This document shows, one piece after another, positions 1 through 8,168 of a stretch of 64,000 nt of DNA. Under the pieces are notes generated by a model that made no database searches, was not told the DNA's origin, and was given only the letters and a program-made list of their open reading frames with translations. Source of the DNA: Pseudoalteromonas piscicida (GTDB taxonomy: Bacteria; Pseudomonadota; Gammaproteobacteria; Enterobacterales; Alteromonadaceae); contig NZ_CP011924.1 of NCBI RefSeq assembly GCF_000238315.3, forward strand, positions 641,501 through 705,500. The letters run 5' to 3'. How positions within the stretch are numbered: the first letter of the stretch is position 1; every line of letters begins with the position of its first letter. Both the position numbers and the translations under genes were made by a program.

Positions 1-2
1 TC

Positions 3-1574
3 CAAGGTGCTAATACTCCCACATTGTCCAGAGCCTCTGAAGGGGCAACACAAACGTCTCTGATATTCGGCAAGTTGAATGAAGATGGTCGCTATAGCCT
101 AAAAGCAAAAATCTTAGGTGTGCCGGAGCAGGTGCTTTTTAACAATGTGCCATATGCAGACCTACTTGATATAGAAAAAGTAAAAGCACTTAAGATTGGC
201 GCTGATGGTGGAGTGCAGCTGATTAAACACAGAGTGTCAGGTGAGGGTAATATACACCTATATTTTATTAGCGAGCCACCGAGTATCGGGATCTTCTTTG
301 ATGGTACAGGCAACAACAAGTACAACGATATTTTGGACCCCTTTGATGATAAAGAGCCGACGAATATCGCTAAGCTTCATGAGTTGTATGAAATGGATGA
401 TAAATTTCATTTTAAACACTATGTCGAAGGCGTAGGCACTAAGGCAGGAGAAGGTAATAGTACAATTGATTTAGCCGTTGCCTACTCTTTTGATGAGAGA
501 TTGGTAAACACTCTTGTTAAATTTAGCTTTTTCTTAAAAGGTAAATATATTGAGTTATGTAGCACTGTGTTACTCGACTGTTTTGGTTTTAGCCGTGGCG
601 CAGCGGCAGCAAGAGCATTTGTTAATCTGATCAATGAAATGAGAGAAAAGCAAGATACTAAATTAGCGAATAAAGAGGTGGTATTTCGCTTTGTTGGAAT
701 TTTCGATACTGTCGCTTCGATAGGGGGGGATGGAGATAATGATCATAGTGAGCTGTATGCTAGAGATGAGTTAGAGAAGGCAGCTAGACTCGATCTCAAT
801 CAGGCCAGCGCAGGGGCTGTGTATCACTTAACGGCTTGGGATGAGCGGCGTGATAAGTTCCCACTAAGCTCGTTAAAAAATAAAGATGGTAGCTTGTTTG
901 TTAACCATAAAGAAGATTATCTGCCAGGCGTTCATTCTGATATTGGGGGCGGGTATGCCCCTATCAGTATTGATATTGAATATCCTTTAAAGCGCATTCG
1001 TGGTATTCCCGGAAATCCAGAGCATGAAGCAAAAGTACAACAGGCAAAGTTAGCAATTGAACATAAATATCAGTGGCCAGGTATTAACGTAGATATGGCC
1101 TATCGCTTTAAAAGACTAGGATACGGTGCTAGTCGCTCGGGAAGAGACAGGGATTTTTACACCACATACCGACCTGTTTGGAGACGTAAAATAGATAATA
1201 CCCTTGCCCATTTTGGACTGCACCAAATGTATAACGAGGCGGTGCAACATGGCGTTCCACTAAACGAAATGGCGCGTCTTCAAAGTATCTATCCCTATGA
1301 ACTTAGCAACGAGGTCGCAACTTTGGTGCCAAAAGCGCTTAAAGCTGGGCCAACAAGCCAAGCTTGGCAGAAGTTATATGAGCATTATATTCATATTAGT
1401 TCTCGGTTTACGGGAACTATGGATAAACTGGCTCACGGTGAGGAAACAAAAGCAAAGGACGTGACTGAAAATGGACAAAGGGAAATGTTTTACAATAATG
1501 CAAAAGCGCTACCGCAGGTGCGAGTGTGGAAAGCGTATAAAAATGGAAATAAATCAATTTGGAGAAAAGGATGA
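3..1574 (+). CDS. DUF2235 (Tle1-like) alpha/beta-hydrolase, probable type VI secretion lipase effector, 5'-partial
   Basis: The frame is open from the left edge, so the true start lies outside the window; the first start-like codon inside is a TTG at 24. The protein carries the DUF2235 hallmarks: an N-terminal block IGIFFDGTGNN, a nucleophile elbow GFSRG (serine codon at 591-593), an acidic stretch FDTVASIGGDGDND and a late VHSDIGGGY block that normally supplies the catalytic histidine. Known members of this family (Tle1) are phospholipases delivered into the periplasm of rival cells by type VI secretion. The gene overlaps the following lipoprotein gene by ATGA and is followed by three paralogs of it, the usual effector-immunity order. 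Delivery by T6SS is inference: no vgrG, PAAR or hcp is visible, though they could lie to the left. About 85 residues precede the first hydrolase block, and more may be missing. Confidence 0.85.
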   Translation, partial: QGANTPTLSRASEGATQTSLIFGKLNEDGRYSLKAKILGVPEQVLFNNVPYADLLDIEKVKALKIGADGGVQLIKHRVSGEGNIHLYFISEPPSIGIFFDGTGNNKYNDILDPFDDKEPTNIAKLHELYEMDDKFHFKHYVEGVGTKAGEGNSTIDLAVAYSFDERLVNTLVKFSFFLKGKYIELCSTVLLDCFGFSRGAAAARAFVNLINEMREKQDTKLANKEVVFRFVGIFDTVASIGGDGDNDHSELYARDELEKAARLDLNQASAGAVYHLTAWDERRDKFPLSSLKNKDGSLFVNHKEDYLPGVHSDIGGGYAPISIDIEYPLKRIRGIPGNPEHEAKVQQAKLAIEHKYQWPGINVDMAYRFKRLGYGASRSGRDRDFYTTYRPVWRRKIDNTLAHFGLHQMYNEAVQHGVPLNEMARLQSIYPYELSNEVATLVPKALKAGPTSQAWQKLYEHYIHISSRFTGTMDKLAHGEETKAKDVTENGQREMFYNNAKALPQVRVWKAYKNGNKSIWRKG

Positions 1575-2098
1575 TTAATAGGCTCTATACCGTTTTAGTG
1601 GCAGTAATACTGCTGTGCAGTTGCTCTTCACATACCGAGCTAGAAAAATTAAATATAGCTATATCTGCGTATGAAAAAAGCGATTTGATGGTGAAACTGA
1701 TATTTGATGATAGGTTTTCACCCCCAGCTGGCTCAATAGGTTGTTGTTGGGGAAATGCTAATGCAAATAGTACGTTTTGGGGAGCTGAGATTCCACATAA
1801 AGTAGAAGCGCAGTGGTGGGACTACAAGCAGGGAAAACACTATCGTGCAACGCTATCTGTGCAGCGTGACAAGGCATACAAAATCGCGGGTAATTTACCT
1901 AGCATTACCCATTACACAGGTGAAACAGAAGCCGATCTTGAGCCCTATATTATCTTTGGTTTTGGTGAAAAGGGTGAAGTAAAAATGTGGATTTCTAATG
2001 CACCGTTTGATGGCGTCGAAGGACGAATTTTAGAGGAAATTGGCTCGGCGCAAGCGACTTGGGAACATTTTGAATTAACCGATGAGATGTTTAATTAG
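1571..2098 (+). CDS. Small lipoprotein, probable immunity protein, tandem copy 1 (DUF3304-like)
   Basis: A 175-residue protein. The start is the ATG at 1571, not the in-frame TTG at 1559, because it overlaps the stop of the lipase gene (ATGA) and GGAG sits at 1561-1564. The N-terminus is a lipoprotein signal (MINRLYTVLVAVILL, then a CSC cysteine), so the product should be anchored in the periplasm, where a Tle1-type lipase would act. The mature part has a paired-cysteine motif GCCWGNA and a VEAQWWDYKQGKHYRA strand, which resembles DUF3304 proteins often found beside DUF2235 effectors. The assignment is from memory of the family. Copies 2 and 3 follow at about 598-bp spacing. Immunity function is inferred from position, overlap and localisation. 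Confidence 0.7.
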   Translation: MINRLYTVLVAVILLCSCSSHTELEKLNIAISAYEKSDLMVKLIFDDRFSPPAGSIGCCWGNANANSTFWGAEIPHKVEAQWWDYKQGKHYRATLSVQRDKAYKIAGNLPSITHYTGETEADLEPYIIFGFGEKGEVKMWISNAPFDGVEGRILEEIGSAQATWEHFELTDEMFN

Positions 2099-2168
2099 AT
2101 AAGCGCCCACAATCCAAAGTTAAAGTCAAAAGCAAATAAGACTAGGGATGTTCGACTTGGAGAAAAGG

Positions 2169-2696
2169 ATGACAAATAAACTCTACATCATTTTGTTGCT
2201 AGTAATACTGCTTTGCAGTTGTTCTTCACGCACAGAGCTCGAAAAATTACATATAGGTATTTCCGCTTATGAAAAAAGTGACCTGATGGTAAAGCTTATA
2301 TTTGACGATAGATTTTCCCCTCCCGCAGGTGCTATAGGCTGTTGCTGGGGGAACGCTCAAAAGAAAGGTGTGTTTTGGGGAGCTGAGATCCCACATAAAG
2401 TTCAAGCAGAATGGTGGGATTATAAGCAAGGTAGGCATTATCGTGCTGTGTTTATAGTACAGCGAGACAAGGCATACGAAATCGCGGGTAATTTACCGAG
2501 TGTGACTTATTACACAGGCAAAACGGAGACCGATGTTAATCCTTATATCATCTTTGGGTTTGGTGAAAAGGGAGAAGTAAAAATGTGGATTTCTAATGCA
2601 CCGTTTGATGGCGTCGAAGGACGAATTTTAGAAGAAATTGGTTCGGCACAAGCGACTTGGGAACCCTTTGAATTAACCGATGAAATGTTTAATTAG
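2169..2696 (+). CDS. Small lipoprotein, probable immunity protein, tandem copy 2 (DUF3304-like)
   Basis: A paralog of the preceding gene with the same length (175 residues), lipoprotein signal and GCCWGNA motif. The start at 2169 keeps the same TTGGAGAAAAGG leader as copy 1, with the Shine-Dalgarno inside it; an upstream in-frame ATG at 2148 would add seven residues ahead of the signal peptide and is less likely. The last third (from KMWISNAPF to the stop) is almost identical to copy 1 while the middle differs more. That pattern fits recent duplication or gene conversion plus divergence of the part that may contact the effector. The 70-bp spacer after copy 1 recurs after copy 2. Confidence 0.68.
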   Translation: MTNKLYIILLLVILLCSCSSRTELEKLHIGISAYEKSDLMVKLIFDDRFSPPAGAIGCCWGNAQKKGVFWGAEIPHKVQAEWWDYKQGRHYRAVFIVQRDKAYEIAGNLPSVTYYTGKTETDVNPYIIFGFGEKGEVKMWISNAPFDGVEGRILEEIGSAQATWEPFELTDEMFN

Positions 2697-2765
2697 ATAA
2701 GTGCCCACAATCCAAAGTTAATATCTAAAACGAATGAGACTGGGATGTTCGAATTGGAGAAAAGG

Positions 2766-3293
2766 ATGTTCAATAAGCTCTCTACCGTTTTACTGGCATT
2801 AATACTGCTTTGCAGTTGCTCTTCACATACCGAGCTAGCACAGTTGGATATAGGTATTTCAGCTTATGAAAATAGTGACTTGATGGTCAAAATAGTGTTT
2901 GATGATAAATTTTCTCCACCTGCAGGAGCGATAGGCTGTTGTTGGGGAAATGCTCAGAAAAAAGGATCGTTTTGGGGTGCTGAAATCCCACATAAAGTGG
3001 ATGTTGAATGGCGAGACTACAAGCAAGCAAAACTCTACAGAGCTTCATTCAAAGTTCAGCGGAAGAAAGCCTACCATATAATTGACGAATTGACTCCTGT
3101 TACATTTGCATCAGGACGTGTTGATGATGCTGTGAATCCATTCATCATTTTTGGGTTTGGTGAAGGAGGTGAGGTAAAAATGTGGATTTCTAATTCAGCA
3201 TTTGCAGGAGTTAAAGGGCGCATTTTAGAAGAAATTGGTTCAGCACAGGCGACTTGGGAGGCCTTTGAATTAACCGATGAGATGTTTCGTTAA
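2766..3293 (+). CDS. Small lipoprotein, probable immunity protein, tandem copy 3 (DUF3304-like)
   Basis: The third and most diverged paralog, again 175 residues. The start at 2766 follows the repeated TTGGAGAAAAGG leader; an in-frame ATG at 2745 is an alternative. The lipoprotein signal (LILLCSCSS) and the GCCWGNAQKK motif are kept. The stretch of roughly residues 95-125 (HIIDELTPVTFASGRV) differs clearly from copies 1 and 2, whereas the C-terminal block returns to near identity. Families of diverging immunity paralogs behind one effector are known in T6SS loci, where extra copies protect against variant toxins; that this is so here is inference. No effector follows it: the next gene is a housekeeping-type peptidase. 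Confidence 0.66.
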   Translation: MFNKLSTVLLALILLCSCSSHTELAQLDIGISAYENSDLMVKIVFDDKFSPPAGAIGCCWGNAQKKGSFWGAEIPHKVDVEWRDYKQAKLYRASFKVQRKKAYHIIDELTPVTFASGRVDDAVNPFIIFGFGEGGEVKMWISNSAFAGVKGRILEEIGSAQATWEAFELTDEMFR

Positions 3294-3444
3294 AAAAGTG
3301 AAAACTAGGCGTTTTATCTTGGTATTTTCTGCATGGTTGTTTACATCGGTTTATCGAATTCCACCGAAATAAATTGCTATTTGGCGCTATCTTGGGTCAC
3401 ATTACTGACCGCAATTAAAATAATATAACATTTAGGATTGGAAT

Positions 3445-5352
3445 ATGCGTATTAAAGCTATCTCCGCGGCCATGGTGTTGGCCTTTTCTCAGTACGTTGC
3501 TGCCGATGAAGGCATGTGGCAACCACATCAACTACCTGAACTTGAATCTATTTTAAAGTCTAAAGGACTAGAGATTGATGCTAAGTCAATTTCTAAACTC
3601 ACAGAGTTCCCGATGAATGCGGTGATTAGCTTAGGTGGCTGTACGGCGTCATTTGTCTCTCCTAAAGGTCTGGTGGTGACAAATCATCACTGTGCATACG
3701 GCTCTATTCAATACAATTCAACAACAGATAACAATATTCTTGAGAATGGCTTTTTAGCAAAACAGCCAAGTGAAGACTTGCCAGCGGCACCGGGCTCACG
3801 CGTTTTTGTGACAAAAGAAGTGTCGAACGTAACGGATAAAGTTAATGTTGGGACAGACTCACTGACCGGTAAAGCACGTTTTGATGCCATTGACAGTAAG
3901 CGCAAACAACTTGTTGCCGAGTGTGAGCAAGATGAAAGCTATCGCTGTAATGTTTACACCTTTCATGGTGGATTGGAATATTACCTCATTAAATCGCTAG
4001 AGATAAAAGACGTCCGTCTGGCATACACGCCAGCGATGGGCGTGGGCAAATATGGCGGCGATATAGATAACTGGATGTGGCCTCGTCACACTGGCGACTT
4101 TGCTTTTTACCGTGCATATGTGGGTAAAGATGGTAAGCCAGCTGAGTTTTCTAAGGATAACGTACCTTATAACCCTGAGTCGTTTTTGAATGTGAGTGCA
4201 AAAGGCGTGCAAGAGGGCGACTTTGTAATGGTGGCGGGTTATCCGGGTCGTACCAACCGCTATCGTATTGCTTCTGAAGTGGATTATGTGTTTAACACGG
4301 TTTACCCCATGGTACGCAAACATAACTCTAAGTATGTGGAACTGATTGAAGAAAACGCACCGGAAGGTTCACAAGCTCGTATCGCCTATGAAAGCACCAT
4401 CGCAGGTTACAACAATTACATCAAAAACTTTGGCTCTATGATTGAGAGCTTCAAAAAAGGCAGTATGTATAGCCGCAAGCAGCAATTTGAGCGCGATCTT
4501 AGCACTTGGATTAATGCTGATGCAGACCGTAAAGCAAAGTATGGTGCTGTACTAAACGAATTGAGCGAGTTGGTTGCTCAATCTCAAACTCATTATGAGC
4601 GTGATATGATGGTTGGCTATATCCATCGCTCACAAATGATGTCTACTGCGCGTAAGCTTTATCGCTTGGCGGTTGAAAAACAAAAGCCTGATGCTGAGCG
4701 TGAGAGTGGCTATCAAGAACGTGATATGCCAAAAATCAAAGCGGGGCTTCAGCGTATGACGCGCCGCTATGATGAAACAGTTGATAAAGCGATTATGCTT
4801 TACTTCATGGAGCTTTATGCAGCCTTGCCAAAAGAAGCGCGTTTAGCTGAAGTCGATAAGCAGCTGCAACTTGAAAGCGGCTTCAATAAAGCAAAACACC
4901 AAGCGCTGCTAGATGAGATGTATGCTAACTCTAAGCTTGCTGATGAAAAAGCCCGTCTTTGGATGTTAGACTTAGAGCTTGAGCAGTTAAATCAAAGCTC
5001 TGATCCATTCATTCAATATGCAAAAGCGATTTTTGCAGTGATGAAGCAAATCGAAGATGAAGAAAAAGAATTGGCTGGTAAGCAGCAATCTGCACGTCCT
5101 GCCTTAATGGAAGCTATTATTGCTTACAACAAGTCGCAAAATAAGCCAGTTTATGCAGATGCTAACAGCACACTCCGCGTCACTTACGGTACGGTAGGTG
5201 GCTATTCACCGCAAGATGGCTTAGTGGCAACGCCATTTACTTCACTTGAAGGACTGATGGCTAAAAATACCGATGCTGAACCATTTAACGCGCCGAAAAA
5301 GCAGCAGCAATTGATCCGCGAAAAAGTATATGGTCAATATACAGGGGCATGA
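3445..5352 (+). CDS. S46 family dipeptidyl-peptidase (DPP7-type), N-terminal 635 residues, frameshifted
   Basis: Secreted serine peptidase of family S46, which removes dipeptides from oligopeptides in the periplasm. A signal peptide ends at about AA-DEGMW. The catalytic His lies in TNHHCAYG and the Asp in the GGDIDNWMWPRHTGDF block. This frame stops at 5350-5352, just before the region that should hold the catalytic serine; the missing part continues in another frame from 5349. Adding one G to the GGGG run at 5344-5347 joins the two frames exactly (…YTGGMNTVPVNF) and gives about 720 residues, the usual family length. Without the second part this product lacks its nucleophile and should be inactive. 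A true mutation and a homopolymer sequencing error cannot be told apart here. Confidence 0.88.
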   Translation: MRIKAISAAMVLAFSQYVAADEGMWQPHQLPELESILKSKGLEIDAKSISKLTEFPMNAVISLGGCTASFVSPKGLVVTNHHCAYGSIQYNSTTDNNILENGFLAKQPSEDLPAAPGSRVFVTKEVSNVTDKVNVGTDSLTGKARFDAIDSKRKQLVAECEQDESYRCNVYTFHGGLEYYLIKSLEIKDVRLAYTPAMGVGKYGGDIDNWMWPRHTGDFAFYRAYVGKDGKPAEFSKDNVPYNPESFLNVSAKGVQEGDFVMVAGYPGRTNRYRIASEVDYVFNTVYPMVRKHNSKYVELIEENAPEGSQARIAYESTIAGYNNYIKNFGSMIESFKKGSMYSRKQQFERDLSTWINADADRKAKYGAVLNELSELVAQSQTHYERDMMVGYIHRSQMMSTARKLYRLAVEKQKPDAERESGYQERDMPKIKAGLQRMTRRYDETVDKAIMLYFMELYAALPKEARLAEVDKQLQLESGFNKAKHQALLDEMYANSKLADEKARLWMLDLELEQLNQSSDPFIQYAKAIFAVMKQIEDEEKELAGKQQSARPALMEAIIAYNKSQNKPVYADANSTLRVTYGTVGGYSPQDGLVATPFTSLEGLMAKNTDAEPFNAPKKQQQLIREKVYGQYTGA

Positions 5353-5603
5353 ATACCGTACCGGTGAATTTCCTTTCAAACGTGGACACCACAGGTGGAA
5401 ACTCTGGCTCGCCGACCTTAAATGGGAAAGCGGAGTTAGTAGGTTTACTGTTTGATGGTGTATATGAAAGCATTATTGGTGACTGGGATTACGATAAAAA
5501 CCTAAACCGCTCAATTCATGTTGATTCGCGTTACATGTTATGGGTAATGGACAAGGTTGATAATGCGCAAAACCTGCTAGATGAAATGAAGATAGTAAAG
5601 TAG
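5349..5603 (+). CDS. S46 dipeptidyl-peptidase, C-terminal 84 residues carrying the catalytic serine (frameshifted continuation)
   Basis: This continues the preceding gene in the next frame and overlaps it by ATGA. It holds the nucleophile block TTGGNSGSP and the family's C-terminal SRYMLWVMDKVDNA segment. In the S46 family the residue 18 positions after the catalytic serine sets specificity: Gly in DPP7 (hydrophobic P1) and Arg in DPP11 (Asp/Glu). Here it is Gly (LLFDGVYE), so the intact enzyme would be DPP7-like. An 84-residue protein of this kind would not be expected to fold or be exported alone. It is best read as the 3' end of one broken or mis-sequenced gene. Confidence 0.85.
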   Translation: MNTVPVNFLSNVDTTGGNSGSPTLNGKAELVGLLFDGVYESIIGDWDYDKNLNRSIHVDSRYMLWVMDKVDNAQNLLDEMKIVK

Positions 5604-5726
5604 GTCGACCTTTAGGTCGACAATCCCCCAACGTTTAAAGGGTAGACTTTAGGTTTAAAGGGTAGCCTTTAGGTTTATAGGGTACCCTCTAGATTAAAAC
5701 GTTAGTCGGCCTAAAGGCCGACCTAC
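5600..5726 (+). repeat. Small palindromic repeat element bounded by GTAGGTCG / CGACCTAC
   Basis: The element begins on the peptidase stop codon. It has a hairpin GTCGACC-TTTA-GGTCGAC (5604-5621), then three tandem 20-bp units of the TTTAAAGGGTAGACTTTAGG type (5634-5692), then a hairpin GTCGGCC-TAAA-GGCCGAC (5705-5722). The outer 8-bp ends are inverted repeats of each other. A related palindrome occurs at 33664-33689, which suggests an interspersed REP-like family. Confidence 0.65.
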
Positions 5727-5748
5727 GGGAGATATCAATTTTTCGAAA

Positions 5749-5780
5749 AAATAATGCCGGCCATTAGGCTGGCATTATTA
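5749..5780 (-). terminator. Intrinsic terminator of the DUF885 gene
   Basis: Stem AATAATGCCGGCC / GGCTGGCATTATT with a 4-base loop, one wobble pair. On the minus strand it is followed by a run of T (plus-strand GAAAAAA at about 5745-5751). It lies directly after the stop of the minus-strand gene at 5783. Confidence 0.75.
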
Positions 5781-5782
5781 TG

Positions 5783-7567
5783 TTACTTCGCCATTAACTG
5801 GCGGATATACTTCACCGGAGCACTACCAAAGCTTAAGAATTCTTCATGGAATGCTTTTAAGTCAAATTCCTTTCCAAGCATTTGTTTTTGCGTTTCACGG
5901 AAGTCGTAAATTTCGCGATAACCAGAGTAATAGCTGGTTAATTGTACTTGGCTCAAGGTTGCACGGCGCCATTTACCTTCGGCTTCTGCACGCTCTTGGA
6001 AAGCTCCATTCATCAGCAGATCTAAGCCTTCTTCTTTGCTTATTCCTTTTACTTGGATACCGTAATCTAGGATGGTGTTACAGATCACACGTAGATTCCA
6101 CTTGTAGTACATTAACCACATTTCAGGCTCAAAGTTACCATAGCCTTCTTCTAGCATCATGCGCTCAGTGTATACTGCCCACCCTTCAATCATCGCGCCA
6201 TTGCTTAAGATACTCTTCACCAAAGACGGAGATTCGTTAGAGTAAACCAACTGAGTGTAATGGCCTGGCACGGCTTCATGAATATTTAGGATCTGCAGGA
6301 TCCAATGGTTGTATTCACGTAGATACGATTCAGCTTGCTCGTCGCTCATTGAGTCCAGCGGAGACACGTTATAATAGGTGTTCTCCTTTTTGTCGTATGG
6401 GCCCGGAGCACTGATTGAAGCGCCAGCAAAGCCGCGCATATATTCAGGCGTTTCGCGAACAACTAGCGGCTTTTCAGGGTCTAGCGTGATGAGATCCTTT
6501 TCCATCACAAATTTTTCAAGCTCTGGAATTTGCGCCTTGATTTCGCTCACAAAGTTTTCACGCTTTACGTGTTTGACCGAAAGATGCTTGATAAGCGTGG
6601 CAATCGCATCAATGTCAGATTTTGGGCGTGGCTTGTCAGCAAAATACTTTGGCCAGAGTTGATCAACAATCTTAACCATTTCATTAGTAACACGGGCTTT
6701 GTCGGCCATTGCCTTTTCATACATTTGCTTGGCGGTGTAGCCAGACTGAATATCAAAGGCAAATTTTTCTTCGTACAGCTTCTCACCAATTCTAAATGAG
6801 CGCGCATTACCGTTTTCGCTTAACTCTTTTTCAAGGTTGCTAAGGTAAGATACATATCCATTGATGGCAGATTTCGCGGCAGCGAAGCGCTGCTTGAATA
6901 GGGCTTTTTCCTCGGCTGTTAATAATGAAGTCGCGAGTTTATCAAGCAACTCGTCGTTTAATACACTAAATGCGCCTTGGTTTTGTGCAATCGCAAGCTG
7001 AGTATATTCAAGCGTTGGATTGTTAATATTGTTTTGTGCTGCTTCATAATACGCTGGCACATATTGAAGACGTGCTAAAACGAGCTTGAGCTTTTCGTCA
7101 TCCGTTTTAAAGCGGCTGTTGAGTATCGTCGCAAAGCCATAAGAAACATTGTAGTTTGACGGATTCCACTGCCAGCTTTTAAAGGTTTCAATATGCCAGA
7201 TATCGCGTTTTAGGCGATTTTCAATCAAGTGATAATCGATTTTTTGACTATTGCTTAAGTTAGCAAGGTCGAACTGTTGTAACTTAGCCAGTTGCGCCTG
7301 AGAGAAGGCAACACTTGCATCACGAGTCGCTTGGGTTGGTACCGTGATAATATCGTCGTACTTGCCAAAGCCTGCCCAGAGCGACGCTTCTGGGTACTGT
7401 TTCCATAAGTCATTGATAAATTGCTGAGAAAAGTCAGCGAATTGTGCATTTGTTGCTACTGTTTGCTGTGAAGCTGAAGGCGTCGTCTCGACAGACGAAG
7501 GAGAAAGTGAGCAGCCAGTTAGGCCCATTGCCATGGCTAGCGCCATGCACAAGGCAGTCTTTTTCAT
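5783..7567 (-). CDS. DUF885 family lipoprotein, probable metallopeptidase
   Basis: A 594-residue protein with a lipoprotein signal (MALAMAMGLTGC, lipobox LTGC, cysteine near residue 19), so it is likely anchored in the envelope. The family hallmark HEAVPGHYTQLVY (HExxxGH) lies at about residue 435 and is followed by a GWAVYTERMMLEEGYG segment; these are the presumed zinc ligands of the DUF885 peptidase-like fold. The family's substrates are poorly defined. It is transcribed away from soxR's promoter region but in the same direction as soxR, only 13 bp downstream, so read-through from soxR is possible. It ends in a clear terminator. The peptidase activity is inferred from the family motif. Confidence 0.82.
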   Translation of the reverse strand: MKKTALCMALAMAMGLTGCSLSPSSVETTPSASQQTVATNAQFADFSQQFINDLWKQYPEASLWAGFGKYDDIITVPTQATRDASVAFSQAQLAKLQQFDLANLSNSQKIDYHLIENRLKRDIWHIETFKSWQWNPSNYNVSYGFATILNSRFKTDDEKLKLVLARLQYVPAYYEAAQNNINNPTLEYTQLAIAQNQGAFSVLNDELLDKLATSLLTAEEKALFKQRFAAAKSAINGYVSYLSNLEKELSENGNARSFRIGEKLYEEKFAFDIQSGYTAKQMYEKAMADKARVTNEMVKIVDQLWPKYFADKPRPKSDIDAIATLIKHLSVKHVKRENFVSEIKAQIPELEKFVMEKDLITLDPEKPLVVRETPEYMRGFAGASISAPGPYDKKENTYYNVSPLDSMSDEQAESYLREYNHWILQILNIHEAVPGHYTQLVYSNESPSLVKSILSNGAMIEGWAVYTERMMLEEGYGNFEPEMWLMYYKWNLRVICNTILDYGIQVKGISKEEGLDLLMNGAFQERAEAEGKWRRATLSQVQLTSYYSGYREIYDFRETQKQMLGKEFDLKAFHEEFLSFGSAPVKYIRQLMAK

Positions 7568-7580
7568 TATTGTGTCCTAT

Positions 7581-8087
7581 TTAATGGTTTTCGCTATCAT
7601 AACAAGATTTTGCTTTATTTGCTTTGTCTGGCTCATCCAACCACACTGCACCGTTAGCCTCTTTGGCAACGATGTCATCGGGGTTGTAGATAGGGCATGA
7701 TTTCATCGACAAACAGCCACAGCCAATGCAACCATCGACATAGTCTCTTAAGCGCTGCATGTAAGCGATTTTTTCGTCCAGCTTTGCTTGCCAGGCTGTA
7801 GAAAGTTTGGCCCAGTCCGCTTTGGTTGGTGTTCTTGAATCGGGTAGGGTATCAAGGGTTTCTTTTATCTCCCCTAGGGTTATCCCCATTTTTTGACCAG
7901 CTTTAATAATGGCAATTCGGCGCAACACATCCTTTTTATAACGGCGCTGATTACCGTTATTACGCCAACTGCGAATAAGCCCTTTGTTCTCATAGAAATG
8001 CAGTGCAGACACCGCAACGTCAGCTCTTTGGGCAACCTTACCGACGCTGAGGTTTGGCTCGTCTCTTAATAATTTTTCAGTTTTCAT
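7581..8087 (-). CDS. soxR: Redox-sensitive transcriptional activator SoxR
   Basis: MerR-family regulator of 168 residues. The N-terminal winged-helix (LSVGKVAQRADVAVSALHFYE) is followed by a dimerisation helix and the C-terminal cluster CIGCGCLSMKSC, which is the CX2CXCX5C ligand set for the SoxR [2Fe-2S] centre. SoxR proteins respond to redox-cycling compounds and superoxide by activating MerR-type promoters. A perfect dyad ACCTTAACTTAAGGT lies between this gene and the divergent oxidoreductase. No soxS is seen, as is usual outside the enterics, where SoxR controls a few genes directly. It is about 14 residues longer than the E. coli protein, mainly at the ends. Confidence 0.93.
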   Translation of the reverse strand: MKTEKLLRDEPNLSVGKVAQRADVAVSALHFYENKGLIRSWRNNGNQRRYKKDVLRRIAIIKAGQKMGITLGEIKETLDTLPDSRTPTKADWAKLSTAWQAKLDEKIAYMQRLRDYVDGCIGCGCLSMKSCPIYNPDDIVAKEANGAVWLDEPDKANKAKSCYDSENH

Positions 8088-8097
8088 AAATTAGTAC

Positions 8098-8128
8098 TTT
8101 ACCTTAACTTAAGGTGAGGTTTTAAGGT
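8098..8128 (+). promoter_or_regulatory. SoxR box within a 19-bp-spacer promoter facing the oxidoreductase gene
   Basis: The perfect dyad ACCTTAA-C-TTAAGGT spans 8101-8115. On the plus strand TTTACC (8098-8103) and TAAGGT (8123-8128) are 19 bp apart, the overlong spacing typical of promoters that MerR-family proteins untwist. This orients the activated promoter toward the gene at 8169 and places the box just upstream of soxR. The -10 assignment is weak. Confidence 0.65.
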
Positions 8129-8168
8129 AGCACCCAATTTATTATTAGTGCAACTGGAATTGAAGATT

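Larger units (their letters stand above)
1559..3293 (+). repeat. Three-copy tandem gene duplication, unit about 598 bp
   Basis: The leader TTGGAGAAAAGGATG occurs at 1559, 2157 and 2754, spacings of 598 and 597 bp. Each unit contains one lipoprotein gene plus a spacer beginning with GATAAG and containing CCCACAATCCAAAGTTA (present after copies 1 and 2, absent after copy 3). The ends of the units are more alike than the middles. Confidence 0.85.

Noticed and set aside
3997..4323. 108-codon frame antisense to the S46 peptidase gene
   Set aside because: It lies wholly opposite a strongly conserved coding region and has no own signals.
5340..5360. Programmed frameshift producing the full S46 peptidase
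   Set aside because: No slippery heptamer with a downstream structure or stop-codon stimulator is seen; a simple one-base loss in a G run explains it. Not fully excluded.
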